This document shows, in pieces, positions 53,591 to 64,000 of a DNA stretch of 64,000 nucleotides (positions are counted from its first letter, which is position 1; each line of letters starts with the position of its first letter). The notes beneath the pieces are model-generated. The model searched no databases and had not been told where the DNA came from. It saw only the letters and a program-made list of their open reading frames with translations. Position numbers and translations under genes: made by a program. Source of the DNA: Ypsolopha sequella (lineage: Eukaryota > Arthropoda > Insecta > Lepidoptera > Ypsolophidae); NCBI GenBank assembly GCA_934047225.1, contig OW203989.1:3075977-3139976 (forward strand), written 5' to 3'.

Positions 53591-53788
53591 ATAAGTAGGT
53601 AGCCAGTTGAATTTTGTACAAATGGATAGATAGATAGATAGATAGATAGATATAACATTCACAGCATATGTGTTACTATGGCCTCAGTAAAAAAAAAATT
53701 AACCCACGGTTGGTCTCTATACAAAAAATCTCGATGGCATTTTCTCAACGTTATTTGTTTCAGCCCTGTATTAAAGACCATAATAGTA

Positions 53789-53899
53789 CAGTGGAGACCG
53801 CATCAAGCTATACACTTGTAGTACGACATTAGCCCCTACAGAGAAGAATGTAAGATAGGTACAAAGTCCAATGTGTCTTACTTGATGCGGTCTCCACTG
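53789..53899. mobile_element. Tc1/mariner-type MITE (CAGTGGAGACCGCATCAAG ends)
   Basis: Perfect 19-bp inverted ends, CAGTGGAGACCGCATCAAG, with TA immediately outside both. 111 bp, non-coding. Confidence 0.85.
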
Positions 53900-53965
53900 T
53901 ACATATTTAAAATTTGATAAGATTGTAGTACATATTCTAAAGTTCAACAACAAATAATAAAATTT

Positions 53966-54140
53966 AGGGTTCCGTACACAGAGGGGGCTGAATTGTTTGT
54001 TAGGGGCTACCATTTAGCGCTTTATACTTTTCACCTTGATGTTGTTGTTATTTACTATAATATTTTAGGGTTCCATGCCCGTATTGGTTGGTGGTAAGTA
54101 ACCATTTGTGCGCGAGTTGGACTCACACTTGCCCAAATTA
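53966..54140 (-). repeat. GGGTTCCGTACC dispersed repeat, degraded pieces
   Basis: TTTAGGGTTCCGTACACAGA at 53966, a second start TTTTAGGGTTCCATGCCCGT near 54066, and GAGTTGGACTCACACTTGCC as the far end. Confidence 0.5.
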
Positions 54141-55569
54141 CTTCGTGTAGATCTTGTCTCCTGGAACACTAGGTACAGTATATATCAATACATCAATATA
54201 ATTGCCGCATATTCGGTAGCCGTGATATCAATGGGTCCTCAGTTTACATGTCATGAAATATGAGTTTGACATTAGAGGATGTGGCAAAAAGATCTTTATT
54301 TCCTTACTAAAAGAGTCTTATTCGGCAAACTTTACATTAGTTTGCTTCTCATTTCCGAATTTTCGGATTTACCACGTGTCACATCAATGTGTTTTCTATA
54401 GTAAAGAAAAACCACCAAAATATTTCCTGTAAAGTTGGTTGCGAAGACTCACAAGCTCATAACGCTTTCAATTATCAGATCTCACATAGTGCTTAACTCT
54501 AGAAGCACTAACAATACAAACCCAACATCTTGGTCAAAAAGTATGGTTGGCCGTTTGAAAAAAATTAGACTCCCTTTTAATTGAAAAGAATATATTTTTG
54601 ATGTGTTGATCTTTTTTTAGGGAAGTACTTATAAAAACTTTATTAAAATATTATAGAATTAAATTACTCTTGAGGGTAATTAATGATGTAAACAACGACT
54701 CACTTCAATGAACACTATGGTCGGGATATGTTCCCTACAAGAACGCGGTCATGGGATTGACTTGATTTTTTTCTCATACAATAGGCAACACAAATATGAA
54801 GTGGACGTACTCCAATCCTTTTTATGTTTCCTTAATAGTTATTTGTGCAACAACAGGGCAATTTTTTTTTTTATTGCGAGTGCCGAGTTTGAATCTCGAG
54901 CTTGTGATTCTAAGTTAGAATCCTGAGCGTGGTGAGGGATTCAAAGGCACAAGAAACAGAATAAATTTGCTCTCGTGTGACACATACAACTTTTCACCTC
55001 AATAGCGAGAAAACACAGATGTAAAGACACCATCTTTTCGAACGAACTTATAAGAATTCAATGGTTTTTAAACAACACACCATATAAAAATATTGAAAAT
55101 AAAATAAAATGTAAGGAGTGTTAATTGAATCCCAAAAGCAGCGAAAAATCGGAAAATCTTTGATAAACCGATCGAAAACGCAAAACATAACCATCACGCG
55201 GGAGTTTTACTCTATCTATCCGTTTCCGGATTCCTTACAAATTAGGAGGCCATGCCATACACAGGATTTCGAGAAATTTACCTTGTCTATGGTATCCGAC
55301 AAGCTGTGGGGCTGTGTATAGCCTCCCAAAGTGTATGGAATAGATGTACAGTGAAAGAGATAGCCGCCATGCTGATGTTTGCTGTCTCTCTGTCTCTTGA
55401 GCAAAGGATATGGGGTTTTTGAACAATTCGCTGTGTTCTTAATTTGAAACACTTTTCTTCACTGTTTAAAACCAGTGAGCAAAAATCGATTTTGCTCACT
55501 GTTTTTAAGCAACAAAGGCTCGCTTTTCGAGCTAGTGAAGGTGAAAAAAATATTCCACTATGAGCTAAA
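54141..55569. other. no gene; minor inverted repeats
   Basis: No coding frame was recognised. Weak inverted repeats occur near 55244-55326 (GGAGGCCATGCCATACACAG) and 55470-55500 (GTGAGCAAAAATCGATTTTG). Neither could be classified. Confidence 0.4.
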
Positions 55570-55990
55570 ATGCGGTGGCGGTAGCTCAGGAGTACAACGC
55601 TCCCAATCTTGAGATCCATAGGGCCTACTCCGAAGTGACAAAATTTGATCGAATATCGTTCGGTCGTATATCCATCTCTATCACGCTTTCTGTGCGTGCG
55701 TCAGAGATGGACGTATGCTCGAACGATAAACGATCGACTGAATCTTTTTGGGAGTGCCGGGCCAGGTTCGATCCCCGGTCGGGCATGCACCAATGAGTTT
55801 TACGGAATTTATGTGCATAGTATTTGTTCTTACTTACCACTTGCTGAACGGTGAAGGAGATCATCGTAAAGAAACCTGCATGCCCTAAAAAGCGTGTATT
55901 TGTGCCTGAAGTACGGCGATATAGCTCGCCACTCATCACGTTGGGAAATAATAATCGTCGGTGAAATGGACGAGTACAGTTTTCGGCTTC
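55570..55990 (+). mobile_element. tRNA-derived SINE interrupted by a hairpin MITE
   Basis: The head GGTGGCGGTAGCTCAGGAGT is at 55573. After the interruption come AGGTTCGATCCCCGGTCGGG and CACCAATGAG, then TTACCACTTGCTGAACGGTG and ATCACGTTGGGA. This is the same family as 16885-17162. The A and B boxes are separated by the insertion. Confidence 0.78.
55619..55761. mobile_element. hairpin MITE inside the SINE head
   Basis: Inverse arms around TATCGTTCG, CATACGTCCATCTCTGACGC and the mirrored TATATCCATCTCTATCACGC. About 143 bp between the A and B boxes of the SINE. Exact ends are uncertain. Confidence 0.65.
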
Positions 55991-56214
55991 CGCAACTTAA
56001 TCTTAACACCCAGTTTAAGTACGAGGTGAAATTTAATCAACCGCCCGAATTCTTACTGGAGACTCGGATAGGGGTCAGGAAGAAGGTTCAATGACCTTTT
56101 TTTTTTTCAAAACAATAAAAAATATATATTTAAATTAGGAAAATTCAGTATAACTAAAAACTAAACAAATAAAAATCTGCCATAAAAATTAAATTAAAAG
56201 CTAAAATAAATAAA

Positions 56215-56403
56215 AACCTTGTCGAGGTTGTTGCTGCTGCATGTGGCAGGGTGCCCAAGACGCTAGGGCAAAGGTTGTCTGGAAGAAATCGCTTTTAGCG
56301 ATAAGACCGCCAATTGTAATCTATATTTATCTTGTTTTTCTACTTTTATAAGGTGCACAATAAAGAGTATTTGTCTTGTCTTGTCTTGTCTTGTCTTGTC
56401 TAG
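56215..56403 (+). mobile_element. non-LTR retrotransposon 3' end with (TTGTC)n tail
   Basis: CTGGAAGAAATCGCTTTTAG and CGATAAGACCGCCAATTGTA, then GTGCACAATAAAG and a run of TTGTC units (to about 56401). This is a characteristic retroposon 3' end. Confidence 0.65.
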
Positions 56404-57079
56404 GCGACAGCGAAAAAAGAAATTCGTCCCATACGAATTAGATTAGTTCAAATACAATTCATAATACAGGCCATATTTCCATATGGCTTCCGCAAAATAT
56501 TTTTTTTTCGAATTTAACCTGCATTATCCTGATCACTAACTGACTCTCCAGTACGCATTCGGGTGGTTGAGGATACATCACCAAGTGTTTAAATATAGAA
56601 ATTTATTGCATAGTTTCTAAGTATAGAAGTTGGAGAACCATAAAAACTTAAGTATCGCTGGTAATTCCGTCTAATGTATATTATAAGTAAACTTGTTTCA
56701 GCAAAGGTCTCTGCTCTTTGCTAAAGAAGGCTTTGACAAAAACTGTAAGTAAAAGGTGGGGAATCAAAGTAAAAGCTTTTTTCTTTCCTAAGAATAAAAT
56801 CTTTGGCTAGTGAGGTTGTTTTTGTAGTATTTTTTCTTGAATACATTTGGAATTATTAGTTATTAGTGTCCTCGGCAGTTTGTCCAGGGCCAAATTCGGA
56901 AAAGCAAATTGGGGTGCACAAGCTGCCTGTGTTACACGAATAATTTCGAGCTACTTTCGAACCCCCCATGCATTATTAAGGCGCTACGGAAAAAAAATTA
57001 CACTCTACTTCAGTAAATAATGTATTACTTTGATAAAACAGTATATTATTTTTGCAATTTTATTTTTCTAGGGACCTGT
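56404..57079. other. no gene recognised
   Basis: AT-rich without assignments. Confidence 0.4.
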
Positions 57080-57245
57080 TAAAACAGAAACGTGATTGGA
57101 GAAATTCGGCTCGATAGAAATATTTATTGAAATGAGGTCGTTTCCGACACCAATTCTCCTGGTTTGACGATTTAGAATGACATATGGACTGCAGTTATAT
57201 TTTATTAGATGGGTTTTGACGTTATCTAGGACCTGGTTATTTTTG
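57080..57245 (-). repeat. dispersed repeat family X, diverged copy
   Basis: TTGAAATGAGGTCGTTTCCG, TGGTTTGACGATTTAGAATG and GTTTTGACGTTATCTAG follow the order of the copy at 24320-24440. Confidence 0.45.
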
Positions 57246-58290
57246 CTACTTTTCCACGAATCCGTCTCTCCCGCACTGAGGGTTTTTTCGCATATGGAGT
57301 AACAGGGACGCTAAAACTTTAACATATCGGTTTAACTATTGGATCTACATCTACGTGCATGATAAGGTTCCCCCAATACCTCAAAATTCTATGAACAAAA
57401 CTTCAACGGTGCTTGAGATATTGACGACCAAAAATATATATATTTTTTTGTCACTGACTCTTATAAAACCTAGAACACTTCCAGGTGGCTTGGAAGCGTA
57501 AAATTTGGCATAGAGGAAGGTTATTCATCGTGTAAAAAGGGTTTTTGTTTGAAAATTACCTATTTTGTATTATTTCAGAAGTTATAATTACCCAACATAA
57601 TTAGACTCTTTGTCTAGATGGAGTTTAATGGATCGTAAGTGTCATGTTAATTTGGTAATAATAACTGCACGTGGAATAAATGTTTTTTAAATCATATGTA
57701 CGGAACCCTCAGAGCAACAGGCTTATTCGCACTTGACCGGTTCTTGCAATGTTCTCTTATCTACACTATACATTTAATGTATACTTATATAATTTATATG
57801 TAGGGAATAATCTCTAGAACCACTGAACCGAATTTTTTAATTCTTTTTCTGTTATAAATGTTAGATTCTTTACTTGCACATAAACTATAGTATGTTTTCT
57901 AGGGAAGGGCACATTCACGCGGTGAAACCACGAACTCACGGTAATATAGGGAGACTCTTCACTTGGAAATAGGCTATAGTTTTTTCGCTGGGTTCCCTAG
58001 GGACATAGGCAATAATACATTCGTGCGGGTAATATCTACGCTATGGATTTTGAAAATTCTTTCACTGTTGTAATGGTTAGACTCCTTACTTCGATTAGGA
58101 TATAGTTTGTTTCCTGGAGACGGATAGTTCCTTAGGGATATAGTAACTCATTATATACATTCGCGGTAGTTCACGCAGGTTAAACAATAGGCAAAAGGCT
58201 AATAAAATATATATAAGCGAAGGCAGGATTTTGTTTAAGCACGCAAGGAAAAGCTGTAATAATGCGCATGCTACATACAAAAAATGTAAC
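57246..58290. other. no gene; fragments of known repeats
   Basis: 57690-57750 is a reverse fragment of the GGGTTCCGTACC repeat (ending TTCGCACTTGACCGGTT). 57800-58180 has Helitron-like phrases (ACTCACGGTAATATAGGGAG) without termini. Confidence 0.4.
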
Positions 58291-58333
58291 AATATCTTAA
58301 TATTTTTTTATATGATAGAAGGATCTATGACAA

Positions 58334-58535
58334 TTATGTGTGAAACAAAATATCGGCCAAATGCTCGCCATCGCTTCGGTGGCATACCTCTATCCGATGG
58401 TCGATATTTTCAATGACTCTGAGACATAATAAAGGTTCAATTTTGTTCATGTGCTGAATTATCTCATCCTTTAGCCCTTGAATTGTTTTTTGGCTTATTG
58501 AAGTACACTTTTTCTTTTAAATATCTCCAAAGAAA
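58334..58535 (-). pseudogene. transposase C-terminus, left arm
   Basis: The minus strand reads QGLKDEIIQHMNKIEPLLCL, RVIENIDHRIEVCHRSDGEH and LADILFHT, then a stop at 58334-58336. The pattern LK..I......I.P..L.RV..N...R...C....G.H..D.IF is the end of DDE-type (Tc1/mariner-like) transposases of insects. The catalytic core is absent. Confidence 0.65.
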
Positions 58536-58677
58536 GAAGACCAACGGTGTCAATTAACATCGCCACGACGTGAGATAACACATTGCGCGAGAAATTCAAT
58601 AGCCGTGTTATCTCACGTCGTGGCGATGTTAATTGGCCGTCACGATCATGTAATTTGACACAGTTAGACTTCTTTCT

Positions 58678-58872
58678 TTGGAGATATTAAAAAAAAAAGG
58701 GTACGTTAATAAGCCAAGAACAATCCAAAAGCTAAAGGATGAGTTAGTTTGGCACATTACCGACATTGAACCTCTATTATGTCTCAGAGTCATTGAAAAT
58801 ATCGACCATCGGATAGAGGTATGCCACCGAAGCCATGGCGAGCATTTGGCCGATATTTTGTTTCATACATAA
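58678..58872 (+). pseudogene. transposase C-terminus, right arm
   Basis: The plus strand reads KKGYVNKPRTIQKLKDELVW, then IEPLLCLRVIENIDHRIEVC and HRSHGEHLADILFHT, then a stop. It is the inverted counterpart of 58334-58535 with a handful of substitutions (for example H for D before GEH). Confidence 0.65.
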
Positions 58873-58903
58873 TTTTCATAGATCCTTAAAAAATATTAAG
58901 ATA

Positions 58904-59287
58904 ATTCTCTGAAAACTTTTTGTTTTATTTAAAATGAACACCGTGCGTTTTGGTTGAACCACCCTTTATTCGAATGAGTGTTTAATTAAGTGTAACCGAA
59001 GAGTACCTAGATTTTTTTTTAATCTTCCTTGGCTCGAAAGCGCAAACTCCTGCTAGGGGGCCTGCCTGTATAGTAATTATTCTCATATAATTTTACAAAA
59101 TTCCATTGAATTTATATTCCACCAAGAACATAAAAGGGGCCGAGTTCAGTTCAAAGGTAAGGCAAGATTGTAGATTGTCGAATACTATAGAACTGGGCAA
59201 GCTTTGCATGTTTGATAAGAAGTTCTTATGGCAAACGTATAGAAAAATGTGAAAATTATTCATATTTAGCTGGCCTATTACGTGTCT
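58904..59287. other. no gene recognised
   Basis: AT-rich spacer. Confidence 0.35.
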
Positions 59288-59440
59288 TTGAATCGGTTGC
59301 CAACTGGGTGCCTATCATCAAAAACACATACACTATTGAATTCTGATTGTCTGAGGACATGTTTGCACTTGAAGTGACGTCACATTTCGTAAATAGTACA
59401 AAGGCACCCAGTCCGCAACTGATTTAAAGATAGGTATATA
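59288..59440. mobile_element. hairpin MITE family F, copy 2
   Basis: CGGTTGCCAACTGGGTGCCT, then ATCATCAAAAACACA, and at the right AAGGCACCCAGTCCGCAACT. Diverged and shorter relative to 23894-24103. Confidence 0.6.
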
Positions 59441-60033
59441 ATAGGTCCACAGCCTTTGAATACATAGAATTTATTGGATCGTGTCAAGTCGAGTTGCTGC
59501 TGAAAAACACGTCACCACTGGTGTAATTTAGATTTTCTAAATTAACGGTGAGCAGCAGATGTGTGTGTACAGAACACTCAAAGCACCAGTTTTATCCGGA
59601 CTTGACCGGTTTATATAAATATAATGGTTTCTAATCAATTGCACTGGCCTATTATGACAGTGACCATCAGCAGTACCTAGCGGCTGTCGCACTGTAACAG
59701 TTGACGAGGGTCGTTGCGGTCACTTGATGAGAAGCGCTAGGGACCAAAGTTTTCAACCAAAGAGATTCATCTACTAGTTGTTGTTATAGATTGTGTTAAA
59801 ATTTCAGCTTGACAGCTCACTTGCTCATAGTTAAACTTGCGGGCTAGCGGGCAAATGTTCTGCTGAATACTAAAGTAGGGCCACTGAGTGATGGCACTTA
59901 TGACAGTTGCATTTAGTGATGAGGTACATTACAAATTTCGGTTCAAAATAAAAGTCAAGTGTGAGTTTACTCAACATTAGACACGTCATTCAACATTCAA
60001 CATAATGATACAATAGGAAAATGTGCCAAAACC
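59441..60033. other. no gene; GGGTTCCGTACC fragment at 59568-59620
   Basis: The fragment ends TTATCCGGACTTGACCGGTT. The rest is unassigned. Confidence 0.4.
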
Positions 60034-60322
60034 AGTGGCGTAGCTATCGGAGGGCTATGCAGTGTAGTGCCCCGGGGCCCCCAAGAGATGTTTAAATATC
60101 TAAATCGAAAAAAGTATGTTACTATCATTTATTTTCGTTTAGTTTAACTTCGTCATTGTTTTGTTTTTAATTAAATATTATTGCGTAACTTAGCGACCTC
60201 AAACACGACCTATAAATAATGAGAAACTTTAAAAAAAAAATCTTCGTTTCTATACGAATTATATTGCACAATAAAGCAACATTCAAATCGAAAAATAATA
60301 ACCGAAACAAGTAGTACATCCC
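60034..60322. mobile_element. possible left end of a hAT element
   Basis: CAGTGGCGTAGCTATCGGAG is a CAGTGGCG-type hAT terminus. No matching right end was found before the window ends. It may have been split by the LTR element inserted at 60323. Confidence 0.4.
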
Positions 60323-60772
60323 TGTAGCCGCTGGCTACAGGATGCAGGGCTGATGGAATTTGAGTGGGAGAGCAGACAGGATAAGAAAGAGATTGTGGGT
60401 AAACTGACCTTTGTTGGAATGTCTGTGGACGGGCCAACGGGAGATGCGGTGACGTGCTGAGCCTTCTTGTTGGGCTAGTTGAGCTGGCGTCTGTGCAGGG
60501 ATGTATTGAATGTCTTGGTTGTAGTGATGTACACAGCACTTGTATTAACACTACACTTTAGGTACGCGATAATTGTTTGTGCTGACGCGAATGTCTATTG
60601 TTTAGAGCTGTCGGCTGCGCGGGCGCGCGCGCGTGCGCCTTGAGAGGCTTGTCGATCCGAACAGAGCGAGACCAGAGCCCGCGCGCGCCTCGACCGGCGC
60701 GCGGCGGGGGGGGGGGGGGGGGGTCATCCCCGCATGCGGGTGCGAATCATGCGTCACGGTCTAGCGTGAACA
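60323..60772 (-). repeat. 3' LTR of the BEL/Pao element
   Basis: 450 bp. Matches 63047-63490 apart from a poly-G tract (near 60703-60722) that is 6 bp longer here. GC-rich with GCGCGCGC runs and the palindrome CCCGCATGCGGG. Confidence 0.93.
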
Positions 60773-61340
60773 TCCTGGGGGGGCCGGGGCTGCGGCTCCA
60801 TGGGCTGTGTCCAGATCCACAACTTGGATCACTCCATCCTTGCCAGGCATTGTGCGGAGAATTCTCCCCAACTTCCATTGGAGCGGAGGCAGGTCATCCT
60901 CTTTGATGAGGACCAGTTCACCCACTTGAGGAGGGGAGGAAGGGGAGAGCTGATTGGAGCGGGTTTGCAGGGTATGGAGGTAGGATCTGGACCAGAGAAT
61001 CCAAAAGCGCTGAGAGAGCGCTTGAATGAGCTGAAAGCGTTTAAGAACAGATATGGGTCTGTCGTAAAAAGACTGCTCAGGTAGAGCGGTGAGCGGACGA
61101 CCAATAATGAAATGTCCGGCCGTGAGAGGGTCAAAGTCCGTAGGATCGGATAAAATCGGGCAGAGGGGTCTTGAGTTGAGTATTATTTCGTGCAGAGCGC
61201 CGAACCAAGTTATGTGCTGATTCGCGAGCTGGTGAGTGATTGCATCATTGTTTGACCCGAGGAAGTTCTGAACTTCAATGAGTTGATCCCTAGCACCTAC
61301 ACAGCTTGTGCCGACTCTGAGCGAATGAGAACTAGAGTAC
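60761..61340 (-). pseudogene. BEL/Pao integrase C-terminal region
   Basis: The minus-strand frame reads CVGARDQLIEVQNFLGSNND, ITWFGALHEIILNSRPLCPI, LTAGHFIIGRPLTALPEQSF, QRFWILWSRSYLHTLQTRSN and GELVLIKEDDLPPLQWKLGR. LNSRPL, GHFLIGRPL and the V.I.(D/E)D..PP..W..GR block identify the BEL/Pao integrase tail. Between ITWF and GALHE about 70 residues of the catalytic core seem deleted. The frame ends at a TAG inside the LTR. Confidence 0.85.
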
Positions 61341-61500
61341 CGCGACGTGAGATAAAACCTAACAGGGCTCGTGCTGAGTGAAATTGACCATGTACGTCTG
61401 CTATTATTGGTGTGTTAGTGACGTTCACTACACGTTGTGCGGAGTTACAAGAATTCTCTGTTGGAGCTGAAGTCATTGAGTGAAAATGAACTGAGTGTGT
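61297..61500 (-). pseudogene. BEL/Pao integrase core fragment in another frame
   Basis: The minus strand reads FHSARALLGFISRRGTLVLI and RSE. The FISRRG..I.S pattern directly precedes the D.GTNFVGA motif of the integrase core. The match continues in a different frame at 61340, so a frameshift near 61325 separates the two pieces. Confidence 0.65.
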
Positions 61501-63024
61501 ATGTGATGAGTGTGTGTGTGATGAGTGTGTGTGTGATGACTGAGTGCTGGTTTCATTGAGTGAAAATGAGCTGAATGTGTATCTGATGAGTGAATGTGTG
61601 AGTGAAAATGAGTTATTAAAAACTTGAGCGCTACCAACTCCAACGTGCGGATAGCTTGTAACTTGCGCGGGCCGAAATAACAAAAGCCATGTTCAAACGG
61701 AACACGGAAAATAAACCCGACAGAGAGAGAAAGAAAAAAAAGAAAAAAAAAAAAATTTTTTTTTTAAAAAAAAACAACCTGTATATGAGCTGAACCAACG
61801 TGGAACACCCTATATGTGTACCATTAACAATAAGATCAGAGATGAGAAGAAAAAAAACAAATTGTTTACTATATTTGTGCTATATATATATATATACCCG
61901 GGTAAAAAAAGCAGACAATAACACAAATAAACGGTCCGGCAATATATTACTGCAACACAAGATTACCGTGATTACAAGATTACAATCGAAAAGGGCTGAT
62001 GACCTTGTTCACTCTTATGTTATTATGCTTTGAAATCATGTGCCGACAATACGCGTTAGACAATAATACGCTAGATCTTGCTTACAACAAAAAACATCAG
62101 TCGTTGACGATTCTATTTTTAGATCAAAATATCTACCTACTGCCTCGTTGGGTGTAAACAAACAAAGAATGTATTTACCTCGCAGAAATCGGATCTAAAT
62201 GAGCGGACACTCCAATGATGCAATCACGCTTTAGTAATATACGTAATACGTATGTATATGCACGAAATAAAGCGAATTTATACTCTCACAAAAAATACCT
62301 CGCAAGATACGAGAACTATCTTTGACAGTGGGTAGATTTGCACCTCTTCGCTCGATAGAAAACAAAGTGAAGTGTAGGTACTCAAAACGTTGTAACACGA
62401 TATGAAACTAAAATGTGAACTATGTATTTACGAGCAAAGTTGAATCACTTCGAGAACATTTGAAAAGATTGGGTCGGGAATTACATGTAAAAAATGTTGA
62501 GCAAAATGCTGACTTTGAGTTTAATTAATTTTACGTATGGGGTTTATAAGGGCTGATAATTAATCCCTGGAAGTGACGGGGGGGGTTTAATAAAGAAATA
62601 TAGTGGACTGTAATAAACAATTGGGCCGAATGGATATAATTATATTATCTGAGCTGAACAATAATTACAACCGTGATGAAAATGAGTTATTCTGTAAAGG
62701 GGCGTGGGGGGGTCGGTTCTAACCGATAAATGGAATGTTCCAGGCGGCGGTTCTAATTATCTACCCGCGATAGGTATTCGAAACCACAAAATATTTTTTG
62801 CCGGGAAAGGGGGCAAAATATGTAACCGGGTGAAAATGGACTGTAGTAAATCGACGGGGGCTGGTTCAAAACAAAGTTATGGGCCGGCGGGGGATAGTCG
62901 GGGGGTGATATAAACCAAAAATTTTCCTGGATTGAAAATGGACTGTAATAAATCGACGGGGGCTGGTTCAGTAGCGGTTTGAAGGGCCAAAATTGTGAAA
63001 ATGGACTGTAAGGACCAGAATTCG
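61500..63024 (-). other. interior of the BEL/Pao element without coding parts
   Basis: Includes a GTGTGTGATGAGT tandem stretch (61490-61550), an A/T-homopolymer block (61730-61775) and a short AT run (61880). There is a G-rich leader with two copies of AAATGGACTGTARTAAATCG and GACGGGGGCTGGTTC (62834 and 62935). No gag or polymerase motif was found. Confidence 0.6.
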
Positions 63025-63042
63025 ATCCGGCTCGAAGGACCA
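63025..63042 (-). promoter_or_regulatory. primer binding site, tRNA-Tyr
   Basis: On the element strand TGGTCCTTCGAGCCGGAT is an 18-nt complement of the 3' end of eukaryotic tRNA-Tyr including CCA. It lies 4 nt from the LTR. This fixes the orientation of the element. Confidence 0.85.
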
Positions 63043-63046
63043 AAAA

Positions 63047-63490
63047 TGTAGCCGCTGGCTACAGGATGCAGGGCTGATGGAATTTGAGTGGGAGAGCAGA
63101 CAGGATAAGAAAGAGATTGTGGGTAAACTGACCTTTGTTGGAATGTCTGTGGACGGGCCAACGGGAGATGCGGTGACGTGCTGAGCCTTCTTGTTGGGCT
63201 AGTTGAGCTGGCGTCTGTGCAGGGATGTATTGAATGTCTTGGTTGTAGTGATGTACACAGCACTTGTATTAACACTACACTTTAGGTACGCGATAATTGT
63301 TTGTGCTGACGCGAATGTCTATTGTTTAGAGCTGTCGGCTGCGCGGGCGCGCGCGCGTGCGCCTTGAGAGGCTTGTCGATCCGAACAGAGCGAGACCAGA
63401 GCCCGCGCGCGCCTCGACCGGCGCGCGGCGGGGGGGGGGGGTCATCCCCGCATGCGGGTGCGAATCATGCGTCACGGTCTAGCGTGAACA
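63047..63490 (-). repeat. 5' LTR of the BEL/Pao element
   Basis: 444 bp, TG...CA. The same sequence as the other LTR except for a shorter poly-G tract at about 63430-63441. Confidence 0.93.
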
Positions 63491-63495
63491 ATCCC

Positions 63496-64000
63496 TATCA
63501 ACAATGAAGTATTACATTTTTTTATTCACACTTGCTTATAAATAATTACGATACTTTGTAGGCACTTAAACGTGGCTCTACTGTAGCTGTATAAAGCCTT
63601 TAAAGCTTCTAGAATAAGTTCTGAGCGATGGGAGTTGAATCATTTCCATTATCTAAATAATGTGTGGGAAAATAACGTGGGAGGACTCCACTCTTCAGCG
63701 TGTGCTTTTGAAATCTCAATTATGGTAGTAGGAAATTAAAATTGAAATTATTTATTTATCTGTAGAACAATTAATATAACACAGCAATTTATTGATGAAG
63801 AATATGCGACACAACGGAATAAGCTCGGCTTTATGCAGTCAGAGAAAAAAAATCTTCCCAACGTTGATTTAAAAAAAAAATAATAATGGTTAGTACCTTG
63901 GTGAATGCATCTACAAATAAGCGGGTAGAAAAAATTGAGAAAAGAAAATAAGACAAATATTACAATTAGATATTTTTTGAATTTATCCCAGCATTTTGGA
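63496..64000. other. AT-rich end of the window, no gene
   Basis: No coding frame or transposon end was recognised. TTGAAATTATTTATTTATCTG near 63745 resembles a LINE tail in reverse. Confidence 0.4.

Larger units (their letters stand above)
58291..58903. mobile_element. palindrome built of two inverted transposase ends
   Basis: The outer ends ATCTTAATATTTTTT are inverse, and the arms run inward for about 280 bp. The core near 58555-58635 is a GC-richer hairpin (ATCGCCACGACGTGAGATAA). Each arm encodes the same transposase C-terminus, pointing outward. The structure is about 613 bp. Confidence 0.82.
60323..63490 (-). mobile_element. internally deleted BEL/Pao LTR retrotransposon, very recent
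   Basis: LTRs at both ends begin TG and end CA on the plus strand. ATCCC stands on both sides (60318-60322, 63491-63495), a perfect 5-bp target duplication. The element is transcribed right to left. Next to the right LTR is an 18-nt primer site for tRNA-Tyr. Next to the left LTR are the last parts of a BEL/Pao integrase. Gag, protease and reverse transcriptase are gone, leaving 3.17 kb. The LTRs differ visibly only in a G-run. Confidence 0.93.

Noticed and set aside
55572..55790. Genuine tRNA gene
   Set aside because: The A and B boxes belong to a SINE; no complete cloverleaf can be formed and a MITE splits the two boxes.
60598..60906. GC-rich plus-strand frames, repeated at 63322-63507
   Set aside because: They lie in the LTRs and on the non-coding strand of the BEL/Pao integrase; the conserved integrase motifs are on the minus strand.

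Overview
The window looks like a stretch of a lepidopteran (moth or butterfly) nuclear genome. It is AT-rich and dense in transposons. Several repeat families have a lepidopteran look: tRNA-derived SINEs, RTE-like repeats with an (ATGG)n tail, Helitron 3' ends, and the dispersed GGGTTCCGTACC repeat. Its one convincing intact gene is a single-exon GH32 beta-fructofuranosidase at 19883-21361 (+). Intronless secreted invertases of this kind are known in Lepidoptera as a bacterial gene acquired by horizontal transfer. The gene has its own TATA box, signal peptide, all GH32 catalytic motifs and a poly(A) signal, and no other protein gene is visible near it.

Layout. 0-5 kb: a piggyBac-like remnant, a small MITE pair, a broken restriction-like-endonuclease LINE fragment, and an unbroken row of five hairpin MITEs separated only by TA repeats. 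5-16 kb: two foldback elements built of inverted modules (6.1-7.2 and 10.1-12.8 kb, the second split by a LINE), TTAA-flanked MITEs, and a hAT MITE with a perfect 8-bp target duplication. 16-23 kb: a SINE, a second endonuclease fragment, and the invertase. 25.7-30.2 kb: a defective Ty3/gypsy LTR element (minus strand) carrying 15 near-identical copies of a 104-bp satellite. 32.7-33.4 kb: two THAP-domain exon fragments, the first inside a small P-element-like transposon. 34-50 kb: nested LINE, MITE, Helitron and RTE pieces, a 39-bp minisatellite, and a 0.6-kb direct duplication. 51.2-51.4 kb: a possible first exon of a secreted peptide on the minus strand. 58.3-58.9 kb: a palindrome made of two inverted copies of a transposase C-terminus. 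60.3-63.5 kb: a recent, internally deleted BEL/Pao LTR element (minus strand) with near-identical LTRs, a 5-bp target duplication and a tRNA-Tyr primer site.

Apart from the invertase, the possible secreted-peptide exon and the second THAP fragment, every recognisable coding remnant belongs to a mobile element. The most informative structures are nested insertions, where an interrupted copy can be compared with an intact copy in the same window, and the satellite array inside the LTR element. Family names rest on motifs, terminal sequences and target-site duplications read directly; no database search was possible.
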